7,711 nt of DNA from Chromatiales bacterium (GCA_027057985.1 JALUTJ010000490.1:1-7711), one strand, 5' to 3'. Counted from the first letter of the stretch, positions 1 through 6,674 are shown. Translations and numbers: made by a program. Notes: generated from the sequence alone by a model not told the origin.

Positions 1-1
1 G

Positions 2-703
2 TTTTATATCACCATCATCTTTGGCTTTATTTACCTGACACTTTTTCCGGGTCTGGGTAAATATGCCGGTAAACTGAGCTGGACCTCGAAAGGCCAGTAC
101 GAAAAGGAAATCGAGCATGCCAACAAAAACTATGATCCTATTTTTGCCAATTATGCGAAAAAGGATATTACCGAGCTGGCAAAAGACAGCAAGGCAACAA
201 AAGTTGGTCAACGACTGTTCCTTAACTACTGTGCCACCTGTCACGGTTCAGATGCCGGTGGTGCCCGTGGCTTCCCTAACCTGACCGATAATGACTGGTT
301 ATGGGGCGGTAATCCTGCGGAAATCAAGGCCACCATTATGAATGGTCGCATGGGTGCCATGCCTGCCTGGGGCTCTGTACTTGGAGACCAGGGCGTGAAA
401 GAAGTGACCCAGTATGTTATCAGTCTGAGTGGTCGCAAACATGATGCCGCACTTGCCAGTGCTGGTAAGGCCCGGTTTGAAACCCTGTGTGTAGCCTGTC
501 ATGGTGTCGATGGGAAAGGTAACAAGGCGCTTGGTGCCCCCAACCTGACCGATAACACCTGGCTCTATGGCGGCTCTGCCGGCGTCATTGCCCAGACCAT
601 TAGCAAGGGACGTAACGGTGTGATGCCGGCCCATGGTAACTTCCTTGGTGAAAACAAGGTGCATTTACTCGCGGCTTATATTTACAGCTTAAGTCACAAG
701 TAA
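2..703 (+). CDS. ccoP: Cytochrome c oxidase cbb3-type, diheme subunit III CcoP (5' end missing)
   Basis: This is the membrane-anchored diheme cytochrome c that passes electrons to the CcoN catalytic subunit of cbb3 oxidase on the periplasmic side. The gene enters from the left edge, leaving 233 visible residues; the family is usually near 300, so the N-terminus and the start are outside. The fragment opens with the last transmembrane helix (FYITIIFGFIYLTLFPGLGK, residues 1-20), followed by the typical linker with LSWTSKGQYEKE. Two c-type heme sites are visible: CATCH at residues 77-81 (bases 230-244) and CVACH at 163-167 (bases 488-502). Each domain repeats the same pattern of PNLTDN.WL(W/Y)GG and a later methionine (MGAMPAW near 117-123, GVMPAHG near 206-212) that are likely axial-ligand segments. 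It should be the last gene of ccoNO(Q)P, with a hairpin terminator just behind it. Confidence 0.96.
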   Translation, partial: FYITIIFGFIYLTLFPGLGKYAGKLSWTSKGQYEKEIEHANKNYDPIFANYAKKDITELAKDSKATKVGQRLFLNYCATCHGSDAGGARGFPNLTDNDWLWGGNPAEIKATIMNGRMGAMPAWGSVLGDQGVKEVTQYVISLSGRKHDAALASAGKARFETLCVACHGVDGKGNKALGAPNLTDNTWLYGGSAGVIAQTISKGRNGVMPAHGNFLGENKVHLLAAYIYSLSHK

Positions 704-717
704 AATACCTGCCTCTG

Positions 718-770
718 GGCCGGTCAGCAGCGGAAGACTCTTCCCCTACTGGCCGGCCTTCTTTATTATT
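718..770 (+). terminator. Rho-independent terminator after ccoP
   Basis: Bases 718-727 (GGCCGGTCAG) pair with 749-758 (CTGGCCGGCC) through ten base pairs with one U-G wobble. An inner stem pairs GGAA (732-735) with TTCC (741-744). The right arm is followed at once by TTCTTTATTATT (759-770). It lies 15 bases after the ccoP stop and 35 bases before ccoG, so it should end the ccoNO(Q)P transcript or reduce read-through into the assembly genes. Confidence 0.82.
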
Positions 771-804
771 GTTCAGTAAATTTATGTATTGAAGAAACGA
801 GCCG

Positions 805-2211
805 ATGAAAAAAAATACAGCAACTACGAATACGGGTGATGACAGTTCCCAGGAGTTTTATGCAAAACACCAGAAAATCTATCCGCGTAAGGTAACCGGG
901 CTATTTGCCTCACTGCGTGTTGCCGGTGTCTTTATCTTGCTGGGGCTGTATTACCTGGTACCGTGGTTTCGCTGGGATGGTCACCAGGCCGTGCTGTTTG
1001 ATTTACCGGCTCGCAAGTTTTATATCTTTGGCCTGACATTCTGGCCGCAGGATTTCTTTTATCTTGCTGCCCTGCTGATTATCGCCGCATTATCCCTGTT
1101 CTTTTTTACTGCGCTAGCCGGCCGTCTCTGGTGTGGCTATGCCTGCCCACAAACCGTGTGGACCGAGGTCTTTTTATGGATAGAGCGCAAGGTTGAAGGC
1201 AGTCGTAACCAGCAGATCAAGCTGGACAAGCAGCAACTTAATGGACACAAGCTATTACTCAAGAGTATCAAGCATTTTATATGGATAACCTTTGCCGCCT
1301 GGACCGGTTTTACCTTTGTTGGCTATTTCACCCCGATCACCGAGCTGGGATATGCCGTAATCAACCTCTCACTTGGCCCATGGGAAACCTTCTGGATTGT
1401 ATTCTACAGTTTTGCCACCTATGGCAATGCCGGCTGGTTACGGGAACAGGTCTGTATCTACATGTGCCCCTATGCTCGATTCCAGAGCGCCATGTTCGAC
1501 CGTGATACCCTGATTATTTCCTATGATGAAAAACGTGGCGAACCCCGTGGCGCACGCAAGAAAAATATCGACCCGAAAGAAAAGGGACTGGGAGACTGTG
1601 TAGACTGTACTCTCTGTGTACAGGTTTGTCCTACCGGCATCGATATTCGTAATGGGCTGCAGTATCAGTGCATCGGTTGTGCGGCCTGTGTCGATGTCTG
1701 TGACGATGTTATGGAAAAAATGGGTTATGACAAGGGCCTGGTGCGTTACACCACGCAAAACCGCATGGACGGTAAGACCACGCATCTGTTACGCCCACGT
1801 ATCATTGTCTATGCCAGCCTGTTACTACTGCTCTCTGCCGCACTGTTCTACAGTATTGCCACGCGTATCCCGCTGGAACTGGACATAATCCGCGATCGCA
1901 ATGCACTCTACCGGGAAACCGTGGATGGTCTGGTTGAAAATATCTATACCCTCAAGCTGATAAATATGGACACAAAGAAACATCACTATCAGCTCTCAAT
2001 CAAGGGGCTAAAAGATATGCAGATCGTTAATGCAAAAAATGAAATTGTTATCGACAGTGGCGAGGTGATTAACCTGCCACTACGAATTCAGATTGATCCT
2101 GTTAATCTGGAACAAACCACTAACACGATTTACTTTAGCCTGAAAGCAACCGATCAACCTGAGATACAGGTCACCGAGCAGGGTCGCTTTATTGGCCCAC
2201 TGGTTAAATAG
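805..2211 (+). CDS. ccoG: Cbb3 oxidase accessory protein CcoG (FixG/RdxA family), polyferredoxin membrane protein
   Basis: CcoG is an inner-membrane iron-sulfur protein. In Rhodobacter it has been shown to reduce Cu(II) to Cu(I) for CuB-site assembly in cbb3 oxidase. The 468 residues match the family's length. Predicted membrane helices lie near 36-53, 76-104, 155-176, 190-207 and 331-352. Cysteines sit where the family has them: C110/C114 (WCGYACPQTVWTE), C217/C221 (CIYMCPYARFQ), then two ferredoxin-like clusters, C265-C268-C271-C275P and C289-C292-C295-C299D. The C-terminal part, about 365-465, is the Ig-like FixG_C domain expected in the periplasm. The ATG is preceded by a purine-rich GAAGAAACGAG, only a weak ribosome site. 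It is separated from ccoP by a terminator but followed within 9 bases by ccoH, so it heads the biogenesis operon. No key residue appears to be missing. Confidence 0.96.
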   Translation: MKKNTATTNTGDDSSQEFYAKHQKIYPRKVTGLFASLRVAGVFILLGLYYLVPWFRWDGHQAVLFDLPARKFYIFGLTFWPQDFFYLAALLIIAALSLFFFTALAGRLWCGYACPQTVWTEVFLWIERKVEGSRNQQIKLDKQQLNGHKLLLKSIKHFIWITFAAWTGFTFVGYFTPITELGYAVINLSLGPWETFWIVFYSFATYGNAGWLREQVCIYMCPYARFQSAMFDRDTLIISYDEKRGEPRGARKKNIDPKEKGLGDCVDCTLCVQVCPTGIDIRNGLQYQCIGCAACVDVCDDVMEKMGYDKGLVRYTTQNRMDGKTTHLLRPRIIVYASLLLLLSAALFYSIATRIPLELDIIRDRNALYRETVDGLVENIYTLKLINMDTKKHHYQLSIKGLKDMQIVNAKNEIVIDSGEVINLPLRIQIDPVNLEQTTNTIYFSLKATDQPEIQVTEQGRFIGPLVK

Positions 2212-2220
2212 GAAACTAAT

Positions 2221-2730
2221 ATGAACTCATCCATCAATATGACAACACCCTGGTACAGGCAGTTCTGGCCCTGGTTCCTGATAAGCTTTCCGCTTATCGC
2301 CGTTATTGCCGGTATTGCCACCGTCGTTATCGCGGTGAAAACCGATGATGGCCTGGTCAATGATGATTATTACAAAACAGGGCTGGCTATTAACAAGGTT
2401 CTGGATCGCGAAGTCGAAGCTAGGCGTTTAAATCTTAAGGCCGGTATCGACTGGCAACAGGACAGCGGCCTGATTACCCTGCGGTTGCAGGGCAAGCTGC
2501 AGCAGTATCCACAACGTCTAAAATTGATGCTGTCCCATGCTACCCGCGCCCACCTTGATCAAAATGTGTTATTGTTACTCTCACCAGATGGAAAAAGCTA
2601 TACTGCCCGTATTAAAAATATAAAAGATGGTAACTGGAACCTGGTGTTACAACCAGAGAACCTGCAGTGGCGAATTGATGGTCGGGCATCCATCCCGCAA
2701 GAGACTAACTGGTCTCTGCGAGCAGAATAA
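2221..2730 (+). CDS. ccoH: Cbb3 oxidase assembly protein CcoH (FixH family)
   Basis: FixH/CcoH is a small single-span membrane protein required for assembly and stability of cbb3 oxidase. The 169-residue product has one strong membrane helix (about 16-38, FLISFPLIAVIAGIATVVIA) and then the family signature TDDGLVNDDYYKTGLAIN (41-58). A soluble, beta-rich domain follows, probably in the periplasm. An AGGA ribosome site (2210-2213) overlaps the ccoG stop codon at good spacing, which favours this ATG over the in-frame ATG at residue 7 and suggests translational coupling with ccoG. The gene ends in two consecutive stop codons. Family assignment rests on the signature and on its position behind ccoG; the C-terminal half is variable in this family. 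Confidence 0.93.
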   Translation: MNSSINMTTPWYRQFWPWFLISFPLIAVIAGIATVVIAVKTDDGLVNDDYYKTGLAINKVLDREVEARRLNLKAGIDWQQDSGLITLRLQGKLQQYPQRLKLMLSHATRAHLDQNVLLLLSPDGKSYTARIKNIKDGNWNLVLQPENLQWRIDGRASIPQETNWSLRAE

Positions 2731-2771
2731 TAAATCTGAAGTTTGCCTGAATAAAGAGGGGGCAAGTTAAT

Positions 2772-3023
2772 ATGGAAAATACACAGGAAGCACCAAAGCT
2801 TATTACTGTTTTATGGCCATCTTTCATTACCGCAGGCGTAGCAACTATCATCTTCTTTTCAGTTTTTGATCCACAGCTACTGGCTCATATTGCCGGTTTT
2901 GATCCCATTAGCCGCATGGGCGGATATACCATTGGCTTTTTTACCTTCTGGTTACTGACCTCCCTTTCAAGTGTCCTGACCTGCTATTTCCAGAAACCGG
3001 TAAAACCTTCACAGGATAAATAA
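2772..3023 (+). CDS. Small two-helix membrane protein of unknown function in the cbb3 biogenesis cluster
   Basis: I do not recognise this 83-residue protein. It has a short polar N-terminus, a first membrane helix about 11-31 (ITVLWPSFITAGVATIIFFSV), a loop with LAHIAGFDPISRMGG, a second helix about 51-71, and a short lysine-rich tail (KPVKPSQDK). By the positive-inside rule the tail, and hence both termini, should be cytoplasmic. Its only cysteine (C71) sits at the end of helix 2. A strong ribosome site GAGGGG (2757-2762) lies nine bases before the ATG. The gene is 41 bases after ccoH and six bases before the next gene, so it is almost certainly co-transcribed with both. It is not CcoS or CcoQ, which are smaller single-span proteins. 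A role in oxidase assembly is inferred only from position. Confidence 0.85.
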   Translation: MENTQEAPKLITVLWPSFITAGVATIIFFSVFDPQLLAHIAGFDPISRMGGYTIGFFTFWLLTSLSSVLTCYFQKPVKPSQDK

Positions 3024-3029
3024 AGCAAC

Positions 3030-4061
3030 ATGGTACTTCAGACTGCCTTCAGCCGGCTTTTGGTGCTGTTATTATTAACAGTTGTCAGTATAAACAGCTT
3101 TGCCACAACCGCGAAGGACGATCTTGAGTTCGATGACAGTCCGCTAAAAGAAGCACTGGTACTACCCGACTGGTTCAAACTCAGTTTTCTGGAACTGAAT
3201 GATGACATCAGGGAAGCCCGTGAAGCCGGGAAAAAAGGGCTGATTATTTATTTTGGCCAGAAATTCTGCCCTTACTGCAAGCAACACCTGAAAAAGAACT
3301 GGGGACAGCCTGATATTGTCGAATATACCCGCAAGAACTTCGATGTCGTCGCCATTAATGTCAAGGGTCAGCGTATCATTACCGATCTCGATGGCAAGAC
3401 CTATACCGAGAAACAGTTTTCAGCCCTGAAAAAAACCAACTTTACTCCTTCCATTATTTTTTATAACACTGAGGGCAAACAGATTTTGCGCCTTCGTGGT
3501 TACCGACCACCCTATCAGTTCCGCGCCGCACTCGAATATGTTGCCGATGGTCACTATAAAAAAGAAAATTTTCGTCATTACATGGCACGCGCCGAGGCGG
3601 CCATGAGTTATGGACGGCCGGAACTTAATAGCAATGAAGCCTTTAACAAGCCACCTTACCTGCTGGATCGCAGCCATATAAAAGCTTCACAACCGTTAAT
3701 GGTGGTGTTTGAACGCAAGCGTTGCCATGCCTGCGATGTACTGCATGCCGAGCCCCTGAGTCATCCTGATATTGAAACCCGGCTATTACAACTCGAAGCG
3801 GTACAACTGGATATTGAAAGCGGCCAGCCGTTGATTACCCCTGCGGGAAAGAAAACGACTGCCTCGGACTGGGCCAGGGCATTAAATATCAACTACACCC
3901 CAACCATTATCTTTTTTGATGAGGGTGGTAAAGAAATTATTCGTATTGAAGCGGTGGTCTGGTTTCACCGCTTAAGAAATGTACTGGATTACGTTCTCAG
4001 TGGTGGTTACAAAAAATACCCCACCTTCCAGCTCTGGCGCCAGTCAAAAAATATGCGCTAA
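3030..4061 (+). CDS. Secreted tandem thioredoxin-fold protein, SoxW-like
   Basis: The 343-residue product begins with a probable Sec signal peptide (hydrophobic core at about 9-20, possible cleavage after SFA near residue 25), so it should act in the periplasm. Domain 1 (about 50-180) has YFGQKFCPYCKQHL with the redox pair C80/C83 and a cis-proline segment TP at 139-140. Domain 2 (about 205-330) has VVFERKRCHACDVLH with C232/C235 and TP at 290-291. Both domains end with a similar GxYKK(E/Y) stretch, pointing to internal duplication. The arrangement resembles SoxW-type thioredoxins of sulfur oxidisers. Likely roles are thiol-disulfide exchange on cytochrome c or copper chaperones of the cbb3 oxidase, but this is inference from the operon. 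The start is only six bases after the upstream stop, with a distant AGGA (3013-3016), so translation may rely on coupling. Confidence 0.88.
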   Translation: MVLQTAFSRLLVLLLLTVVSINSFATTAKDDLEFDDSPLKEALVLPDWFKLSFLELNDDIREAREAGKKGLIIYFGQKFCPYCKQHLKKNWGQPDIVEYTRKNFDVVAINVKGQRIITDLDGKTYTEKQFSALKKTNFTPSIIFYNTEGKQILRLRGYRPPYQFRAALEYVADGHYKKENFRHYMARAEAAMSYGRPELNSNEAFNKPPYLLDRSHIKASQPLMVVFERKRCHACDVLHAEPLSHPDIETRLLQLEAVQLDIESGQPLITPAGKKTTASDWARALNINYTPTIIFFDEGGKEIIRIEAVVWFHRLRNVLDYVLSGGYKKYPTFQLWRQSKNMR

Positions 4062-4075
4062 GAATTGAAACCGCT

Positions 4076-4861
4076 TTAGTCCTGCTTACGAATGATATCG
4101 ATCTTGTGCTGAGCCGTGGTCCACTTGCCTTCCGGCTTGTCCACGTACTGAAAATAGTCATTGGTAAAACTACCCTGGTTACAGGTATAGCGGAAATAGG
4201 TCGTCGGTGCGGTCTCCAGGTCAAGCACCTGGTTAAGAATCCCCGGCCCGGTCAGGTCAAACACGTTTGTCAGCGTGTTTTCCTCGATATTTTTCATTAC
4301 CAGATCAATCATTTTCTTCAGGTTTGGGTTATTTTTTTCACTGGCAATAAAGTAATTCGTCAGATCCTTTGCCCGGTTCATCAGGTAAAGTTCGGTTTTC
4401 TCCGCAGTCACAATAGCGCTAAGACGCCATACCAGGTGCGCATCGATATCCATGTAAACACCCCCCTCCCGATACAGTACCAGCAAACGCCAGAAATCTG
4501 CCTGGGCAGCACCTATCTGGATTCGGCTATAGGCATCAAAAATTTCCTTTGAATAATTTTCCCGAATAAAGTCCGCCCGTTCTTCGGTGATAACGAAGTA
4601 ATGATCAAAATCATAGGCCAGCAGACGATTAAACAGGTAATTCAGATACACCGGCAGAGTGACGCGACTGGTATAATTGGTTTGCCATAGCTTACGCGGA
4701 ATCGCGTAGTACTTTTTCGTACGCCATAGTGGTTTTGCATGCCGTGGCAGGGTAAAACGTTTGTTCGGAAAAAAGAAATGAAAAACGTAACACAGCCCCT
4801 TGAGAAGATTGGCAAACAACTTGATAAGACGATTGGAAAGCAGAATCAGGGCATTTTTCAT
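4076..4861 (-). CDS. GT32-family (DXD) glycosyltransferase
   Basis: The 261-residue protein fits the sugar-binding DXD glycosyltransferase family that includes OCH1-like and capsular enzymes (GT32). Visible marks are IPRKLWQT (54-61), the block GAAQADFWRLLVLYREGG (117-134), the metal/nucleotide-sugar motif DID at 138-140 (bases 4442-4450), and TGPG (204-207). The first 31 residues are hydrophobic with basic residues, probably a membrane-associating helix rather than a cleaved signal. It should transfer a sugar from a nucleotide-sugar donor to a surface glycan such as LPS or capsule; neither sugar nor acceptor can be read from sequence. An AGG ribosome site lies about nine bases upstream. No other glycan gene is in the window, so it is an isolated insertion between the cco cluster and rhlB, convergent with the former. 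It looks more AT-rich than rhlB. Confidence 0.88.
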   Translation of the reverse strand: MKNALILLSNRLIKLFANLLKGLCYVFHFFFPNKRFTLPRHAKPLWRTKKYYAIPRKLWQTNYTSRVTLPVYLNYLFNRLLAYDFDHYFVITEERADFIRENYSKEIFDAYSRIQIGAAQADFWRLLVLYREGGVYMDIDAHLVWRLSAIVTAEKTELYLMNRAKDLTNYFIASEKNNPNLKKMIDLVMKNIEENTLTNVFDLTGPGILNQVLDLETAPTTYFRYTCNQGSFTNDYFQYVDKPEGKWTTAQHKIDIIRKQD

Positions 4862-4900
4862 TTTAAAAACCTGAATAACGGTTATTTATTGTTATTGACG

Positions 4901-4934
4901 AACACAGGCCCTGCTATCAGGCCTGTGTTTTATT
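4901..4934 (+). terminator. Perfect 10-bp hairpin between the glycosyltransferase and rhlB
   Basis: AACACAGGCC (4901-4910) is an exact inverted copy of GGCCTGTGTT (4920-4929), with a nine-base loop. Read on the plus strand, the right arm runs into TTTTATT, as in an intrinsic terminator. On the minus strand the arm is followed by CGTCAATAAC, a poor T-tract, although rhlB ends here and its TGA stop (4917-4919) lies in the loop. It may act in both directions, or mainly protect the rhlB 3' end. The orientation call rests only on the T-tract. Confidence 0.65.
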
Positions 4935-6215
4935 ACGCGAGTGATGCTGCCGCCTGCCGTGATGGTGCCTTTTCTTGCCGCTTTTCTTTTTGCCACCATG
5001 TCCGCCACGATGCCGGCGTTCAATTTTTGCCGGGGGTTTCGGTGTCACCAGCAAATCATTACTGATCGAGGCCACCGGGATCTTATGGCCGATATACTCC
5101 TCGATTTCCGGCAATGACAGCACATATTCCTCACAGGCAAAGCTGATAGCTTCGCCACTGGCACCGGCGCGGCCGGTACGGCCAATACGGTGCACATAGT
5201 CCTCGGCATCCTGCGGCAGGTCATAATTAATCACCAGGCTCACATCCTCGACATGCAGGCCACGGGCAGCGACATCGGTTGCCACCAGAATGCGCAGCTT
5301 GCCATTGGTAAAGTCTTCCAGGATGCGCATCCGCTTTTTCTGCGGCACATCGCCTGAAAGCATGGCGGCATTGATATCGTTTCCGCGGAAATAGGCATCG
5401 ATTTTCTCTGCCACGCGCTTGGTATTGATAAAGATCACCACGCGGTCATCCTTGCGTTGTTGCAAAATACCAAACAGCAGCGGGATCTTTTCTTCCATCG
5501 CCGGGTAGTAAATGATTTCATCGACCCGATCCGCGGTGACATTCTCGGATTCAATCACCACCTGTTGCGGATTATTCATATGCTCATAGGCCAGCTCGTT
5601 GACCCGGTGCGACAGGGTGGCAGAAAACAGCATATTCAGGCGCCTGTCGGCCGCAGGCATGCGCCGTAGCAGGTAACGAATGTCCTTGACGAAGCCCAGG
5701 TCGAACATACGGTCGGCCTCGTCCAGCACCAGCACCTGGATCTGTTTCAGATCAAACACACCCTGCTTGAAATAATCGATAATCCGCCCCGGCGTACCAA
5801 TGAGGATATCGACACCATCGAGCAGGGCCTGCTTCTGCGATTCGTAGCCGGTACCACCGTAGATGGCAACGTGCTTCAGCCCTGTATGCCGGCCCAGGGT
5901 TTCGGCATCCTTGTGGATCTGTACCGCCAGCTCCCGGGTTGGGGCAAGGATAATACAGCGCGGCTGATTCGGTTTACGCTCTGCCGGGGCCGGATGTTTT
6001 AACAGGTGCACATAGGTCGCGAGCAAAAATGCTGCGGTCTTGCCGGTACCGGTCTGGGCCTGGCCAGCAATGTCCTGGCCCTGCAGCGCATAGGGCAGCG
6101 AGGCCTCCTGGATCGGGGTACAGTATAAAAAGCCTGATTCTTCAATACCTTGCATTACCTGCACGGGCAAATCAAAGCTGGAAAATGTCGTTTTGGTTAA
6201 ATGTTGTTCACTCAT
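4917..6215 (-). CDS. rhlB: ATP-dependent RNA helicase RhlB (DEAD-box)
   Basis: RhlB unwinds structured RNA; in E. coli it is the degradosome helicase that helps RNase E and PNPase. The motifs are all present in order: Q motif around F14 and CTPIQ (32-36), Walker A AQTGTGKT (53-60), PTREL (92-96), TPGR (141-144), DEAD (165-168), SAT (198-200), VVIFINT (259-265), [10 protein letters not shown] (312-321) and [10 protein letters not shown] (342-351). Much of the core is close to E. coli RhlB, including HLT near the start, [17 protein letters not shown] and EEY.L.LP.IE.YIGH.IPV, and the divergent trxA neighbour confirms it. Residues 398-430 form a basic, histidine-rich tail likely to bind RNA. Length (432) is close to E. 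coli's 421. The start is chosen from the MSEQHLTK alignment; its ribosome site is weak. Confidence 0.96.
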   Translation of the reverse strand: MSEQHLTKTTFSSFDLPVQVMQGIEESGFLYCTPIQEASLPYALQGQDIAGQAQTGTGKTAAFLLATYVHLLKHPAPAERKPNQPRCIILAPTRELAVQIHKDAETLGRHTGLKHVAIYGGTGYESQKQALLDGVDILIGTPGRIIDYFKQGVFDLKQIQVLVLDEADRMFDLGFVKDIRYLLRRMPAADRRLNMLFSATLSHRVNELAYEHMNNPQQVVIESENVTADRVDEIIYYPAMEEKIPLLFGILQQRKDDRVVIFINTKRVAEKIDAYFRGNDINAAMLSGDVPQKKRMRILEDFTNGKLRILVATDVAARGLHVEDVSLVINYDLPQDAEDYVHRIGRTGRAGASGEAISFACEEYVLSLPEIEEYIGHKIPVASISNDLLVTPKPPAKIERRHRGGHGGKKKSGKKRHHHGRRQHHSRNKTQA

Positions 6216-6238
6216 GGGCTACAGCATAACAGATCATT

Positions 6239-6251
6239 GTCCATAATGGAC
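6239..6251. promoter_or_regulatory. Palindrome GTCCAT-A-ATGGAC in the rhlB/trxA divergent region
   Basis: A perfect inverted repeat with six-base arms and a one-base centre at 6245. It lies 24 bases upstream of the rhlB start codon, in the shared control region with trxA. It could be an operator or the rhlB mRNA 5' hairpin; no regulator is recognised. Confidence 0.4.
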
Positions 6252-6262
6252 TTGAAATAAAA

Positions 6263-6284
6263 CGCATCATGCGCTCAAATTGAG
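6263..6284. promoter_or_regulatory. Two abutting 11-bp palindromes upstream of trxA
   Basis: CGCAT-C-ATGCG (6263-6273) and CTCAA-A-TTGAG (6274-6284) are both perfect five-base inverted repeats around one central base, and they touch with no gap. Their centres (6268 and 6279) are 11 bases apart, about one helical turn. They end immediately before a possible -10 element, so a bound protein would cover the trxA promoter. Which protein is unknown. Confidence 0.4.
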
Positions 6285-6285
6285 G

Positions 6286-6291
6286 TATAGT
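6286..6291 (+). promoter_or_regulatory. Possible -10 element (TATAGT) for trxA
   Basis: TATAGT is one base off the sigma-70 -10 consensus and lies 57 bases before the trxA start, giving a leader of about 50 bases. No good -35 hexamer is found 16-18 bases upstream; the TTGAAA at 6252-6257 is 28 bases away, too far for a normal spacing. The promoter may therefore need an activator, or the call may be wrong. Confidence 0.35.
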
Positions 6292-6347
6292 TTTTTTCCC
6301 AGAACGACTACAATAAAATTTAAGTTCACGTCACAGGAGACAAAACC

Positions 6348-6674
6348 TTGAGCGACAAGATCGTATATGCCACTGATGATACCTTCGAAGCAGAAGTCGT
6401 CAATGCCGAAGGCCCCGTACTGGTTGATTACTGGGCAGACTGGTGTGGCCCCTGCAAAATGATAGCCCCCATTCTCGATGAAATTGCCGAAGAATATGCC
6501 GGTAAACTGAAAGTTACCAAGCTCAATATCGATGAAAATCCTGCAACACCACCAAAATTTGGTATTCGCGGTATCCCAACCCTGATGATTTTCAAAAACG
6601 GTAATGTTGAAGCCACCAAGGTCGGTGCTGTTTCCAAGTCACAACTGGCCGCCTTTATCGACAGCAATCTGTAA
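6348..6674 (+). CDS. trxA: Thioredoxin 1 (TrxA)
   Basis: TrxA is the cytoplasmic dithiol reductant for ribonucleotide reductase, PAPS reductase and other proteins, kept reduced by thioredoxin reductase. The 108-residue protein is near-identical in layout to E. coli thioredoxin: MSDKI start, active site WCGPC (32-36), PILDEIA, KLNID.NP, and the cis-proline loop RGIPT (74-78, P77). The start is TTG, set by alignment to the E. coli N-terminus and by a strong AGGAGA ribosome site (6335-6340) seven bases before it. The next in-frame ATG lies at residue 38, beyond the active site, so no ATG start can give a working protein. It is divergent from rhlB and upstream of rho, as in E. coli. Confidence 0.97.
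   Translation: MSDKIVYATDDTFEAEVVNAEGPVLVDYWADWCGPCKMIAPILDEIAEEYAGKLKVTKLNIDENPATPPKFGIRGIPTLMIFKNGNVEATKVGAVSKSQLAAFIDSNL

Noticed and set aside
299..664. 121-codon minus-strand open frame opposite ccoP
   Set aside because: Shadow of ccoP, whose two heme motifs and conserved repeats fix the coding strand.
759..804. Sigma-70 promoter or FNR box in front of ccoG
   Set aside because: The AT-rich gap has a loose TATGTA but no matching -35, and no TTGAT-N4-ATCAA was found. The AT bias is explained by the terminator T-tract.
2772..3023. Small protein as CcoS or CcoQ
   Set aside because: Both are shorter and single-span. This protein has two clear helices and is longer, and lies after ccoH rather than in ccoNOQP.
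4106..4552. 148-codon plus-strand open frame
   Set aside because: It is antisense to the glycosyltransferase, has no recognisable motif or ribosome site, and the opposite strand carries clear family motifs.
4874..4886. AATAAC-G-GTTATT inverted repeat upstream of the glycosyltransferase
   Set aside because: Short and wholly AT-dominated in an AT-rich gap; chance is a good enough explanation and no T-run or promoter fits it.
6252..6283. FNR-like half sites TTGA/TCAA upstream of trxA
   Set aside because: The half sites are too far apart or too close to form the FNR spacing, so the palindromes were reported without naming a regulator.
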